Shown here one piece after another: positions 9,389-18,700 of a stretch of DNA of 64,000 bases; the first letter of the stretch is position 1; each line of letters starts with the position of its first letter. The stretch spans positions 656,886-720,885 of the forward strand of contig JAAHFX010000002.1 in assembly GCA_010672785.1 (NCBI GenBank). The letters are read 5' to 3'. Position numbers and translations under genes: made by a program. The notes under the pieces are model-generated. The model was not told the DNA's origin. It ran no database searches and saw nothing but the letters and a program-made list of their open reading frames with translations. The DNA is from Sphaerospermopsis sp. SIO1G1. Lineage in GTDB: Bacteria; Cyanobacteriota; Cyanobacteriia; Cyanobacteriales; Nostocaceae.

Positions 9389-10333
9389 TTATAGTCCTTC
9401 GGAAATATCTTGAGTTACACTTCCTCCCGGAAATTCTAAGGTAAAAGAATTTGAACCAGACGGTAACGAAAATTTGAGTAATGCCGGAACTCCATCAGAA
9501 TATTCCCGACAAACTTGACTATTTTGATTTAAAATTCTGCCCGAACCAATTACGATCATGTCTTCAGAAACAAGTTCTTTAAATACTTGTTCTAACTTAT
9601 TCATATCACTAGCTAATTGATGATCCCAAAGATCTATTTCTTGTCCTGAAGAATCTTTGATAGGGTTATCTTCAAACATATCGTCTAGTTCATCCATTTG
9701 AGCAGCATCTACATCATCACCCACACCAATTAAAAACAATTTCATAAATGGTTTTGCACCAGCAGCTATTTCTTGGGCAAATTGGATACTATATTGCTTA
9801 ACTTCTACTAAATCTTCGATAATTCCATCAGTGACAAATACACAAAAAGCTGCTGGTTGTTTCACGCCCATTGCCGGAGCATTTTTATATTTTTCTATCA
9901 AGTCTTTTAAAGGTGGTAATAATTTTGTACCTCTACCCCAAGGGAGCTTTTTAGGTCCAATAATTGGTGTATTTTGTATACTTGATTCATTAAATTCTCC
10001 AACTTCTTCTACCTTTGAACCATCAGGACTACAAGCCCAATACATTAAATCAACTTTACCATTAGAAGAGAAATTAGATAAAAAACTGATCATGGTTCTA
10101 GCTACTGGTTCAACAACATTAGGAGTACCAGCGGCCATAGCAAAAGCACCACCCACAATACCACTAACACCGTACATTTTTTTCATGGATGCAGAACCAT
10201 CAAGTGCTAAACCCATTCTTACCCCTTCCAAGTCAGGAACAGTGAGAATTGTAGCAGAAATATCAATATCACCATTTTTCTGCTTATAAACATTCACCTC
10301 ACCAAAAGGTTCAACTACACTTGGTAACTGCAT
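9389..10333 (-). CDS. vWA domain protein, first gene of the TerY-P-type cluster
   Basis: 314 residues, with FGEVNV at 10-15, MIDAS residues D45, S47 and S49 in DGSAS, a Thr in GRGTKLLPP and an Asp in FVTDGIIED. The C-terminal segment contains YSDGVPA and a beta-rich end. It lacks a signal peptide and membrane segments. It is the promoter-proximal member of a seven-gene run on the minus strand and resembles the next gene over its whole length. The ATG at 10333 follows an AT-rich stretch and a terminator-like hairpin of the gene upstream, so the operon promoter probably lies within 10334-10460. Confidence 0.88.
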   Translation of the reverse strand: MQLPSVVEPFGEVNVYKQKNGDIDISATILTVPDLEGVRMGLALDGSASMKKMYGVSGIVGGAFAMAAGTPNVVEPVARTMISFLSNFSSNGKVDLMYWACSPDGSKVEEVGEFNESSIQNTPIIGPKKLPWGRGTKLLPPLKDLIEKYKNAPAMGVKQPAAFCVFVTDGIIEDLVEVKQYSIQFAQEIAAGAKPFMKLFLIGVGDDVDAAQMDELDDMFEDNPIKDSSGQEIDLWDHQLASDMNKLEQVFKELVSEDMIVIGSGRILNQNSQVCREYSDGVPALLKFSLPSGSNSFTLEFPGGSVTQDISEGL

Positions 10334-10460
10334 TATACAAATCCTCTATGTAAAATTAATTATGTATATTATAAAAATAAAGCAGTAATATTACTTTTAA
10401 TTAAAATAAATCCTTTATATTTTTTTACAAAAAAAACAAAAACATGACCAAGATTACCAA

Positions 10461-10496
10461 TAAACAAGGGTGCATCCATAGTAACACCCTTGTTTA
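10461..10496 (-). terminator. Strong hairpin, likely terminator of the TPR gene
   Basis: TAAACAAGGGTG (10461-10472) and CACCCTTGTTTA (10485-10496) form a perfect 12-bp stem with a 12-nt loop. It lies downstream of the TPR gene on the minus strand and ahead of the vWA operon. A U-rich stretch follows about 20 nt later on the minus strand, not directly, so termination may be imperfect. Confidence 0.6.
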
Positions 10497-10554
10497 TCAT
10501 GAATAATGTATATACTCAATCGGATAGTTTGATTGCTGTTATGGCAACAACTAA

Positions 10555-11421
10555 TCACTCACTAGGAGAAGCAGACGGAGTAGAAGAAGGTATAGCCGCA
10601 GCTTTATTAATTTCATCCTTATACTGAGCAGGAGCTAAACCCCTAGCATTCTCAAACAAAGGTTTAGCCTCATCAGCTTTACCCTGTTCCTTTAGTAACA
10701 TTGCCTTAGCTAAAACAGGACGAAAATCTTGAGGATCTTTATTAATAGCTTGATCGTATATAGCAAGAGCTTGGGTACTATTTTTCTGCACGGCATAAAC
10801 ACTACCCAAAAGCACTTGGACAGCAATTACATCAACCGTACCTGGTTGCAATGAATTAGCTTGATTAGCCGTAGAAAGAGTATCCTGTAAAATGCCAATA
10901 GCGGCCTCTGGACGGTTTTGACTTAGTTGCAAATTCACCATACCTTGTAACGCCTTAAGATCCCCTGGTTGAGTTGCTAAAATAGAACGATAGGTTTGGG
11001 CAGCCCCCTCTTTATCACCAATTTGTTGCTTTGCTTGGGCCAGTAAAACTCCATATTCAGTTTGCTGAGGGTTTAACTTTGCCAACTTTTCCAAAGGTTC
11101 AATTACAGCTTGAATATCAGCATTTTCAACTTTGTTATTTTCCTTTTGAGCTAATAACTCTAACCTTGCTTGTACTAAACCTTTAAGTGCAGTCTGATTT
11201 TCCGGCTCTCGTTGTAAAACCAGTTCATAACCACGAATTGTATCCTCTAACTTAGAATTATCCTGGGAAGAAGAGTTAGTCACATTATTAGTATTAGTTT
11301 GTACTGCTGACTGAGAATCATTAAAAGCTCCCAAAATAGGAATCAAAGAAACACCCAGAAAAGCCGTTACCGCTAAAAGCAATACAACCCGAATTACCCA
11401 CTTATTACGTGTTTGAGTCAC
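10555..11421 (-). CDS. Membrane-anchored TPR protein
   Basis: 288 residues. Residues 1-32 contain a single hydrophobic segment preceded by Arg and Lys (WVIRVVLLLAVTAFLGVSL), giving an N-terminal anchor with the rest outside the cytoplasm. After a Ser/Asn/Thr-rich linker (33-55) come tetratricopeptide-type helices (about 58-270) with repeated patterns such as YELVLQREPENQTALKGLV and YRSILATQPGDLKALQGMV. TPRs form protein-binding surfaces; the partner is unknown. The gene stands alone between a hairpin terminator and a long spacer. It is probably a conserved cyanobacterial protein of unknown function. Confidence 0.85.
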   Translation of the reverse strand: MTQTRNKWVIRVVLLLAVTAFLGVSLIPILGAFNDSQSAVQTNTNNVTNSSSQDNSKLEDTIRGYELVLQREPENQTALKGLVQARLELLAQKENNKVENADIQAVIEPLEKLAKLNPQQTEYGVLLAQAKQQIGDKEGAAQTYRSILATQPGDLKALQGMVNLQLSQNRPEAAIGILQDTLSTANQANSLQPGTVDVIAVQVLLGSVYAVQKNSTQALAIYDQAINKDPQDFRPVLAKAMLLKEQGKADEAKPLFENARGLAPAQYKDEINKAAAIPSSTPSASPSE

Positions 11422-11873
11422 AATTTTTTCCTTCTAGTCAATTTTAACAATGGTATTGATTCAGTAAATTAATGTCACAATCAAATGTGAATTTTGAACT
11501 AATTAAGTTGATAATTACCCAAACAAAACTAGTTAAACATATTGATTAAAAACCAAAAGGTCTGTATTCCTTAACTATTCCCTGTTCCCTCTCCTAAATA
11601 TAAAATCTATTTTGCACAACTACCTATGATAGATGTAAATAAAAAGAGAAAGTAAGGAAAACAACTCAAAAAGATAATTTGCTGCATAATCTATCCATAA
11701 ATCCCATAAAATTCCTGTATTTCAACAAATCACAAGATTAAGATTTTGCAAAACTTTGCGGAATACGGTAGTTTGACTGTGAACTTTATAACAAAGTTAT
11801 TATCTAGACTGCTAAAGTAATTGATAACTTTAGGAGGATTATTAAGAATTGTAGCTATGCTATGGTTACGAAA
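11422..11873. other. Intergenic spacer between divergent genes
   Basis: No supported gene. At 11570-11630 a degenerate stretch (CCCTGTTCCCTCTCC followed by AAATCTATTTTGCACAACTAC) also occurs near 15740-15790 and, inverted, near 52522-52575, so it is a dispersed repeat. The remainder is AT-rich and must hold the promoters of the TPR gene and of the plus-strand gene starting at 12062. Confidence 0.5.
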
Positions 11874-11952
11874 CTAGAGTTAAGGCGCTAAATCAAACAT
11901 TTAGTCTCTAAATGCGAAATTTCGCGCCTTTGCGTTTGCATAGTAACTCTAG
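11874..11952 (+). ncRNA. Structured RNA candidate in the leader of the 12062 gene
   Basis: Three nested inverted repeats are visible. CTAGAGTTA (11874-11882) pairs with TAACTCTAG (11944-11952). AAGGCGC (11882-11888) pairs with GCGCCTT (11924-11930). CATTTAG (11898-11904) pairs with CTAAATG (11908-11914) around a 3-nt loop. A perfect palindrome GCGAAATTTCGC (11914-11925) could form an alternative fold. A further small hairpin (ATCCCA/TGGGAT, 12022-12037) lies nearer the start codon. It could be a cis-regulatory leader or a free small RNA. I do not recognise a known family. Confidence 0.45.
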
Positions 11953-12061
11953 AATGGCTAGATTGAAAGGAAATATACTTTGATCAGCCATAGAAACGTT
12001 GTTTCTATCCGCCTTTGTTAAATCCCATAATTGGGATGTGTCTCCGCCTGAAGGAGTTTTT

Positions 12062-13072
12062 ATGAATTCCGACCTGATGCCATCTCCTGAATCCTCCAAT
12101 TCTACAGCCTCTAAGCAGGCTAAAAATAAAATTGACTTAACCTCTAAGTCACCGAAACCGGATCACAATCTTGCTCAATCTAGCGAGAATGATAATAACG
12201 GTAACGTAGCTCAACGACAACAACCTATTCCCCCTCCGAGTGAACCATTGCAATATCGGGCAATTGGCTTAGTTCGGGGCTATTATCATGCCAGCAGTGA
12301 ACAATTTACCCAAGGAACACTGGTGACAGCAGATGGTGTAGAACTAAATGCTGTCCTTTTGGGGCGGATTATGAGTTTAGTTAAAAATCACCTAGATTTA
12401 GAACAACAACATCTATGGGTAGTTTACCCCCGCACCAGACAGGAAAATGATTCTCTGCATATCCAAATTGTAGGAGTTTGGGAACCAGAAAATCTGGCGA
12501 AAAACTCTACCAATGAAAATGAAACAAATAGTAATTCTCAAGCTACAGAAAGACCTGAGAATACAACTACTAAAAAATCTAGTCGTCAAAAATCTGCTCC
12601 AGAAGAAAGTCTCCAAACATTAAAAGCCTCATCTGATATTCCAGATGGGGAGTTTTCTGTCCGTGGTGAGGTTGTTTATCAATCCTTTGATTCTAAGAGT
12701 TTGGTAGTTAAAATCAAACAAGCTCCTCGCAAGCCAACGGACAAACCCAAGTATTTTAAGTTAAAAATGCGGGGTGTGTTAGCGACTAAAGCTGTAGGTA
12801 AGTTTTGGGACTTTCAAGTTAAGCGAGAAGCTGATGTCTTGATGGTAGAAAATGCAGAGGCGATCGCAGATCTACCGAAAAAACGTAAACCACCCATCAA
12901 AGGTGGCAACCGTGGCAGTAGTAGACCTGGAAAAAGACCATTTAGACGCACTAATGATAGTACATCACGCCCCGTTAAAAAAAGTGGAGATATATCCGCT
13001 GGTTCTAAGTCTGTACCAAAAACCCCTCCTCCCAAGCCAGTAAAAAAACAAAAACCACAAGATAATTCGTAA
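12062..13072 (+). CDS. Conserved basic protein of unknown function
   Basis: About 336 residues from the ATG at 12062. I chose this start because AAGGAG stands five bases upstream (12051-12056); an in-frame ATG at 11999 would place 21 extra residues across the leader hairpins. Residues 1-65 are polar and disordered. A small domain follows (about 66-145, with YRAIGLVRGYY), then a Ser/Thr/Asn linker. A second folded stretch (about 195-275, with FSVRGEVVYQS and YFKLKMRGVL) precedes a very basic Lys/Arg/Pro tail. The tail would suit nucleic-acid or membrane binding. It resembles a conserved cyanobacterial hypothetical protein; no function is assigned. Confidence 0.8.
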   Translation: MNSDLMPSPESSNSTASKQAKNKIDLTSKSPKPDHNLAQSSENDNNGNVAQRQQPIPPPSEPLQYRAIGLVRGYYHASSEQFTQGTLVTADGVELNAVLLGRIMSLVKNHLDLEQQHLWVVYPRTRQENDSLHIQIVGVWEPENLAKNSTNENETNSNSQATERPENTTTKKSSRQKSAPEESLQTLKASSDIPDGEFSVRGEVVYQSFDSKSLVVKIKQAPRKPTDKPKYFKLKMRGVLATKAVGKFWDFQVKREADVLMVENAEAIADLPKKRKPPIKGGNRGSSRPGKRPFRRTNDSTSRPVKKSGDISAGSKSVPKTPPPKPVKKQKPQDNS

Positions 13073-13125
13073 TTCCTGATTCGTAATCATTGATTGAAAA
13101 TTACAAATTACAAATTGCGAATTAA

Positions 13126-14295
13126 TTAAAAGTCCGTCCAACGGTTTTGGGGTAAAAATACTCTGTCCATTGGGATGGGAGCTACGGGTTCTGTGAGGGT
13201 AAAAGTGCCACTTTGTATCCACTGCTTTAACTCTTGAGCAACTTGTCTGGAGAGAAAAAAACTAGCCAAAGGAGCAACACGCACCGCTTTACCCTCAATG
13301 GGAATTTTTCCTGACTTGAGTTGAGCGTAACTGACTAAACCAAAGGTAGGACGCACTCGACGAGGAATAGAAAAATCTACTATTGGTGCTACTAAGTCTT
13401 GATCTTGAACTGCACAGCGTTCTATAACTGTTTCGTCTAAAACTGGTAGGGGAACGCCTACACCCAACATTAAAGATGGCCCAGAACTTTTGAAGTAACA
13501 ACCCCTTACCCAACGGGTATCCATTTGTTTAGCATCACCAATTAACGCTAGAGTGGCTGATGGTCCGATGGGTGTACGATTTGCTAAACGCTTTTGTAAA
13601 GGAAAATGCTGTGTTCCTTCCCAAGCAACATAACCAATTCCACCACCTAAGAATATTTTTGTGCCAATTCCAATTAGTTGTAAATCAGGATCATTCATCA
13701 AAGGCGAAATTGCCCCTGGGTTAGAATACACTGCATTCCCTAAATGTGGTTGTAATGGCCCTAAGTAAGTATGCAGTAGGCGATCGCCTCCGTTGACTCC
13801 AATAATAAAATTTTGATAAAGGTTACGGGGATTAAATAAATAAAATTGATTGATGGTTTCACTAGTAATGCTAGTTTCAAAAGTTGCTCTGGGGTAGCAG
13901 TCCGTAACTTGTCCTAATGCTCTCAGTTGTACAGATTTTCCAGCAATTAATTCTTCAATTACATGGCCACCTCCACGTTCTCGTATTTCCTCCCCATCTG
14001 TGGTTTCTGCTGCACAACTAGCACCTAAATACAAATCTACTGCCCCAAAACCAGAATATGCAGGTACTCCATCTAACCAACAACGACGAATTTTAATCGG
14101 TGGATCGGTATGTCCCAAGTTAATTATTACTCCACTGGACTCCATTGGTTCAAATGTGCCAGTGGTAATTACATCAACTTCTTTGGCTACTTTGGTAACT
14201 CCAATTTCTGTAACTCGTTTTTTTAATTCTTCAACTGTCCAGACTATAGCGCGTTTATTGGTGATTTTTTCGTTAATTTCGGCAATAGTTCGCAT
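13126..14295 (-). CDS. DUF39 homocysteine biosynthesis family protein
   Basis: 389 residues matching the DUF39 family, members of which in methanogens help convert aspartate semialdehyde to homocysteine. Visible family features are the N-terminal TIAEINEKI, a Cys in LGASCAAETTDGEE, the glycine-rich RERGGGHVIEELI and GIGTKIFLGGGIGYVAWEGTQH, and a Cys in WVRGCYF. The protein is cytoplasmic, with no membrane segments and no C-terminal CBS pair. In this family the sulfur donor and partner ferredoxin-like protein are often encoded elsewhere; no such gene is adjacent here. Its neighbours are a repeat array and rubrerythrin. Family assignment is good; the physiological role in cyanobacteria is less certain. 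Confidence 0.85.
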   Translation of the reverse strand: MRTIAEINEKITNKRAIVWTVEELKKRVTEIGVTKVAKEVDVITTGTFEPMESSGVIINLGHTDPPIKIRRCWLDGVPAYSGFGAVDLYLGASCAAETTDGEEIRERGGGHVIEELIAGKSVQLRALGQVTDCYPRATFETSITSETINQFYLFNPRNLYQNFIIGVNGGDRLLHTYLGPLQPHLGNAVYSNPGAISPLMNDPDLQLIGIGTKIFLGGGIGYVAWEGTQHFPLQKRLANRTPIGPSATLALIGDAKQMDTRWVRGCYFKSSGPSLMLGVGVPLPVLDETVIERCAVQDQDLVAPIVDFSIPRRVRPTFGLVSYAQLKSGKIPIEGKAVRVAPLASFFLSRQVAQELKQWIQSGTFTLTEPVAPIPMDRVFLPQNRWTDF

Positions 14296-14312
14296 TTTTA
14301 ATTAGGATTTGC

Positions 14313-14600
14313 AGCAAAAAGTGAACAGTGAATAGTGAACAGTGAACAGTGAACAGTGAACAGTAAACAGTGCTGATAACTGACAACTGATAACTGCTAA
14401 CTGATAACTGATAACTGATAACTGATAACTGACAACTGATAACTGACAACTGATAACTGACAACTGATAACTGATAACTGATAACTGATAACTGACAACT
14501 GATAACTGATAACTGATAACTGATAACTGATAACTGATAACTGATAACTGATAACTGATAACTGACAACTGATAACTGATAACTGATAACTGCTTTAAAC
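14313..14600. repeat. Heptamer arrays: AGTGAAC block joined to CTGATAA block
   Basis: After GCAGCAAAAAGTGA come several AGTGAAC units (about 14318-14370) and then about 30 CTGATAA/CTGACAA units to 14593. Reading frames through this array give artificial SYQLSVI repeats and are not genes. The same two blocks in the same order, inverted, occur at 49003-49120. The array separates the DUF39 gene from rubrerythrin. Confidence 0.9.
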
Positions 14601-14677
14601 CCTAGCAATCATCCCTCTCCTATAAGTGATTAATAACAGGAGAAGAGGGATAAAAATCAAATTATTAATAATTGATT

Positions 14678-15391
14678 TTATGCAGCAGCTTTTTCCTCTA
14701 GAGGTTTAAAAGTCTTTTTAGTTGCGCCACAAATTGGACAACTCCAATCCTCTGGAATATCTGCAAAGGGTGTACCAGGTGCAATACCAGAATCAGGATC
14801 ACCTACTACAGGATCATAAATCATACTGCATTGTCTACAAATCCATTTTTGAGTGGCAGGATCTTCACCTGCAATTCTAGTTACAGGTTGTCCACCATTT
14901 AACACTTCTAAGGCTTCACTGTAGCGATCAGCGTGATAGTTTTCAATGAATTTTAACAACCCAAACCGATGAGCAGCGGAACGAAATGTATCTGCGTGTT
15001 CACCAGATTCTTGTGCTTGTTTGAGAAATTCTTCCGCAGCAGGGTTATCTCTGTCTGTTTGAGCAGCGGCGGCAAACTCAGGATACATGGTAGTGTACTC
15101 ATAGGTTTCACCTTCAATAGCTAGAGACAAACAACGAGAGATCATTTCCCGTTTTTGCTCATCTGTTAAACTAGCCGCATCTTTAACTGCCAATTCTGGA
15201 TGTAATAGCTCAAAATGTGCAAAAGCGTGTTCTGTTTCTTGATCTGCTGTTTCTTTAAAAAGCTTTGCTAGGTCTGAAAAACCTAATTTACGTGCTACAT
15301 TGGCAAAAAACAAGTATTTGCGATTTGCCATAGATTCGCCACCGAAAGCAGACTCTAAGTTTTGAAGTGTAGTAAAGTTTGACAAATCCAT
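14678..15391 (-). CDS. Rubrerythrin
   Basis: 237 residues. The N-terminal four-helix ferritin-like domain (about 1-160) holds the di-iron ligands: Glu in GGESMANRKY, the ExxH in TADQETEHAF, Glu residues in EGETYEYTTM and the ExxH in QESGEHADTF. The C-terminal rubredoxin-like domain has CRQC and CPIC, the four Cys ligands of a FeS4 centre, with the usual YDP and DW between them. Rubrerythrins reduce hydrogen peroxide with electrons passed through the rubredoxin part, in the cytoplasm. In heterocystous cyanobacteria they help protect nitrogen-fixing cells from peroxide. Single gene with its own 400-base upstream spacer. Confidence 0.96.
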   Translation of the reverse strand: MDLSNFTTLQNLESAFGGESMANRKYLFFANVARKLGFSDLAKLFKETADQETEHAFAHFELLHPELAVKDAASLTDEQKREMISRCLSLAIEGETYEYTTMYPEFAAAAQTDRDNPAAEEFLKQAQESGEHADTFRSAAHRFGLLKFIENYHADRYSEALEVLNGGQPVTRIAGEDPATQKWICRQCSMIYDPVVGDPDSGIAPGTPFADIPEDWSCPICGATKKTFKPLEEKAAA

Positions 15392-15793
15392 AATTTTGAG
15401 GTTGCTATCAAGTTATATTCATCGAGTTGGAAAAACAGACTTGGAAACGAGGAAAGACTAGACAATAGTCAAATAATTGATTAATTCAGATATCTAAACT
15501 ATTCATACAAGTTGCGAATAACTTGCATTAGTTCGCCTTTAATCACTCATATTTTTAGCTGCTTTGGAGTAATTATAAAACCTAAAGTTAGCTCTTTAAT
15601 TTTGTTTATGTAAATTTTTTTCCTGAGTTTGATATGATTATCACACTGAATGTTAGCATTTTCAATCTTAGAATGTTCGAGTTATGCTGTATTTTCTATC
15701 TGATAAATCTAAAAATTTGATAATTTCAGATACTTGTTACCTATTCCCTCTCCTCAAGACAAAATTTATTTTGTACAACTACTTTTATACAAG
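15392..15793. other. Intergenic spacer upstream of rubrerythrin
   Basis: No gene is supported. The half next to rubrerythrin must contain its promoter, as the gene is read to the left. At 15740-15790 lies a dispersed repeat (TATTCCCTCTCC, then ACAAAATTTATTTTGT, a small hairpin) also seen near 11590 and 52530. This hairpin lies just past the 3' end of the large kinase gene and could terminate it. Confidence 0.5.
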
Positions 15794-18700
15794 TTACGGT
15801 TGTAATAATCTTTTAATTGTGGCATTCAGTTGTTTTAATTTCACTGGCTTGCTTACGTATTCATTAACTCCAGCTTGTAAGCATTTTTCTTGATCTCCTG
15901 GCATAGCTAAACCAGTTAGGGCAATAATAGGGACATTTTGCAAACTTGAATAACTACGAATGATTTTTGTTGCTTCTATTCCATCCATTTGTGGCATTTG
16001 AATATCCATTAAAATTAAATCAGGTTGATTACTTTTAATTAATTCGATAGCATCTACACCATTTTTAGCTACTAATAAACGATAACCACAATTTTCTAAG
16101 TAAAGATAAATTGTATCAATGTTGGCTTCATTATCTTCGACAATCAAAATTAAGGGAGATGGATTTTGTATTGGTATATTTTCATTGATTTTGGTAGGAT
16201 TAATATTTAATTTTTGCATCATTTGGGGGCTGATTTTTTTAATTACCTCTTGGATTTTTTGGCGATTAATTGGCTTAGTTAAATACTCAGTTGCTGCAAA
16301 CTGCAACTCATGAAATATATCATCAACTACAGATAGAATAATTATAGGAATAGACTGAGTTTGGGGATGAGATTTGATGTTTGCTAATACTTCCCAAGCG
16401 ATATGAGGTGATAAAATATCCAGAATGATTAATCTTGGTTGGGAGGAAATAATTTGAGCAATATTACCTTCTACTTGAGAATAAATACTTGCTTCTATAC
16501 CCATTTCCTCTAGGTAGGATTGCAAATTTTCTGCTTCTGTAGACGTATCTTCAATAATCAAAACCTTGTTATTTTCCGGTGATAGATTCAATAAAGGAAA
16601 ACTAACAGAATCAGGAAGTTCAGTAAATCTGTTTTGATTGTAAGGCAATTTAACAGTAAAGCAACTACCTTTACCTAACTCACTCTCAACAGAAACTACA
16701 CCATTATGTAAGTCAACTAAACGATTTACTAAAGCCAAACCTAAACCAGTACCACTATATTGACGACTTAATTTAGTATCTAATTGTACAAAAGGTAGAA
16801 AGAGTTTATTGATATTTTCAGGGGAAATACCAATACCTGTATCAATTACAGAAATAACTAAAAAAGGATCTTCTTTTTTCAGATTCAAACTAACACTACC
16901 ACCATCAGGAGTGAATTTGATAGCATTATTAAGTAAATTAATTAAAACTTGACTGATGCGGAGTTCATCAATCACTACTTTTTCCAAAAAATCAGTAATC
17001 TTGACAGTTAATTGAATATTCTTCTGTAGAGCTTGTTGACGAACAAAAGATAAAGTAGAGTCAACTAAATTTGTAATTGAAACTGGAGCTAACTGTAATT
17101 CTAATTTACCTGACTCAATTTTGGATAAATCCAGTATATCATTAATTAATTCTAATAAATGTATACCACTGCTTTCAATGGTGGCGATCGCTTTTTTTTG
17201 TTGTGGGTCAATACTACCAAAAATCTCTGCTTGTAAACCTTCTGATAAGCCTAAAATAGCATTAAGTGGTGTTCTTAATTCATGACTCATATTCGCCAAA
17301 AATTCATCTTTTAATTTAGTCGCACGTTGTAATTCGGCATTGGTTAAAGTCAATTGTTCATTGATTTTGAGTAATTTTTGTTCGGTTTCTTTACGACTGG
17401 TAATGTCAGTTTCTGAACCAACTACACGTACAACATTACCCTGATTATCCCACAAGGCCTGACGACGATCTAGCACCCACATATAAGAACTATTTTTGCA
17501 TTTTACTCGATATTCTTCTTGGAAAAAAGGAGTTTTATGGGCTAAATGATCTGCCAGTGCAAACATGATTCGCTCATAATCATCTGGATGAATTAGACTT
17601 GACCATTCTTTGATACTCGAACCAATTTCATGATCTGCAAAGCCGCGCATTTGTTTCCAACGAGTGGAATAAAAAACCTGATTAGTTCGGAAATTCCAAT
17701 CCCAAATACCATCATTAGTACCCTGCAATGCTAATTGCCAACGTTCTTGACTTTCTTTTAGTGCTGCTGTCCGTTCTTCAACTTTAATTTCTAATTCTTG
17801 ATTTAGTTGTTCTAGGGCAGTCATTGCTTGTTGACGTTCTAATTCTGCACCTATTCTGGCCGAAAATACTTTTAAAATTGCAACTATCCTTTCCGTGTCT
17901 AATATCGGTTTATCATCCAATAGACATAAACTACCTACAGTTTCTCCATCTGTAGAATGAATAGCTACACCAACATAACTGACTGCTCCCACTGACTTGA
18001 GAATTTCATTGGGAAATTCCTGGGTGAGATTTTGGGGACAGCAAAATTTACCTTGTTGAATGGTTAAATAACAAGGCATTTCCTGGAGTATGCCAGAAAT
18101 ATTATTTTGTAATTCCCCATCGGCCCAAAATGCCGCCGTTTGAAATTTTTCTTCTACTTTAGTGACAATGAGGGCGTAACGAACACCTAAAAAACTGGCA
18201 ATATATTTCAGTAGTAAAGTGAAACAGTCTTTACCTGTAACAGTGGCAGCACCTTCTACCAAAGCTTGCAAATCAGCTTGTGCTTGTCTGCGTTCTGTAA
18301 TATCTAAAGCTACACCTTCAATAATTACAGATCCATCTAGACAAGGGCGAACCTGGCCCCGTGAATTGATCCAACGAATTTTTCCTTGAATATCTTGAAT
18401 ACGATATTCGCTATCTAAAAGACCTAAATTCTCGATAGCATTCTCCATTACTTGTTGAAATTGTTGTCTATCTTCAGGAACAATGCGGTTAAATATTTCT
18501 GTCCAGGATAAAAGTTGATAATTCTTACCTAATAATTTACTAGCTGATTGGGAAATATAAGGAACTTCTACTTTGCCATCAGGATAAAAAATTGATCTGT
18601 AAGCATAACCATCAGCAATATTTTCAGCAATAGAAGACAGTAATTCTTCTCTTTCTTGTAAGGCTATTTCTGATTGTTTGCGTTGGTTGATATCAGTAAT

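Noticed and set aside
9831..10289. 152-residue plus-strand frame opposite the first vWA gene
   Set aside because: It is a shadow of the vWA gene; it has no ribosome-binding site and no recognisable domain.
1402..10333. Direct tellurite-resistance operon
   Set aside because: No TerB, TerC, TerD or TerZ gene is present in the window; only the TerY/phosphatase/kinase part is seen.
11999..12061. Upstream ATG start for the basic protein
   Set aside because: It lacks a ribosome-binding site and would translate through the leader hairpin; the ATG at 12062 has AAGGAG at proper spacing.
14273..14608. Open frames of SYQLSVI repeats on the minus strand
   Set aside because: They are translations of the CTGATAA heptamer array. 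A 7-base unit read in triplets gives a 7-residue repeat without selection.
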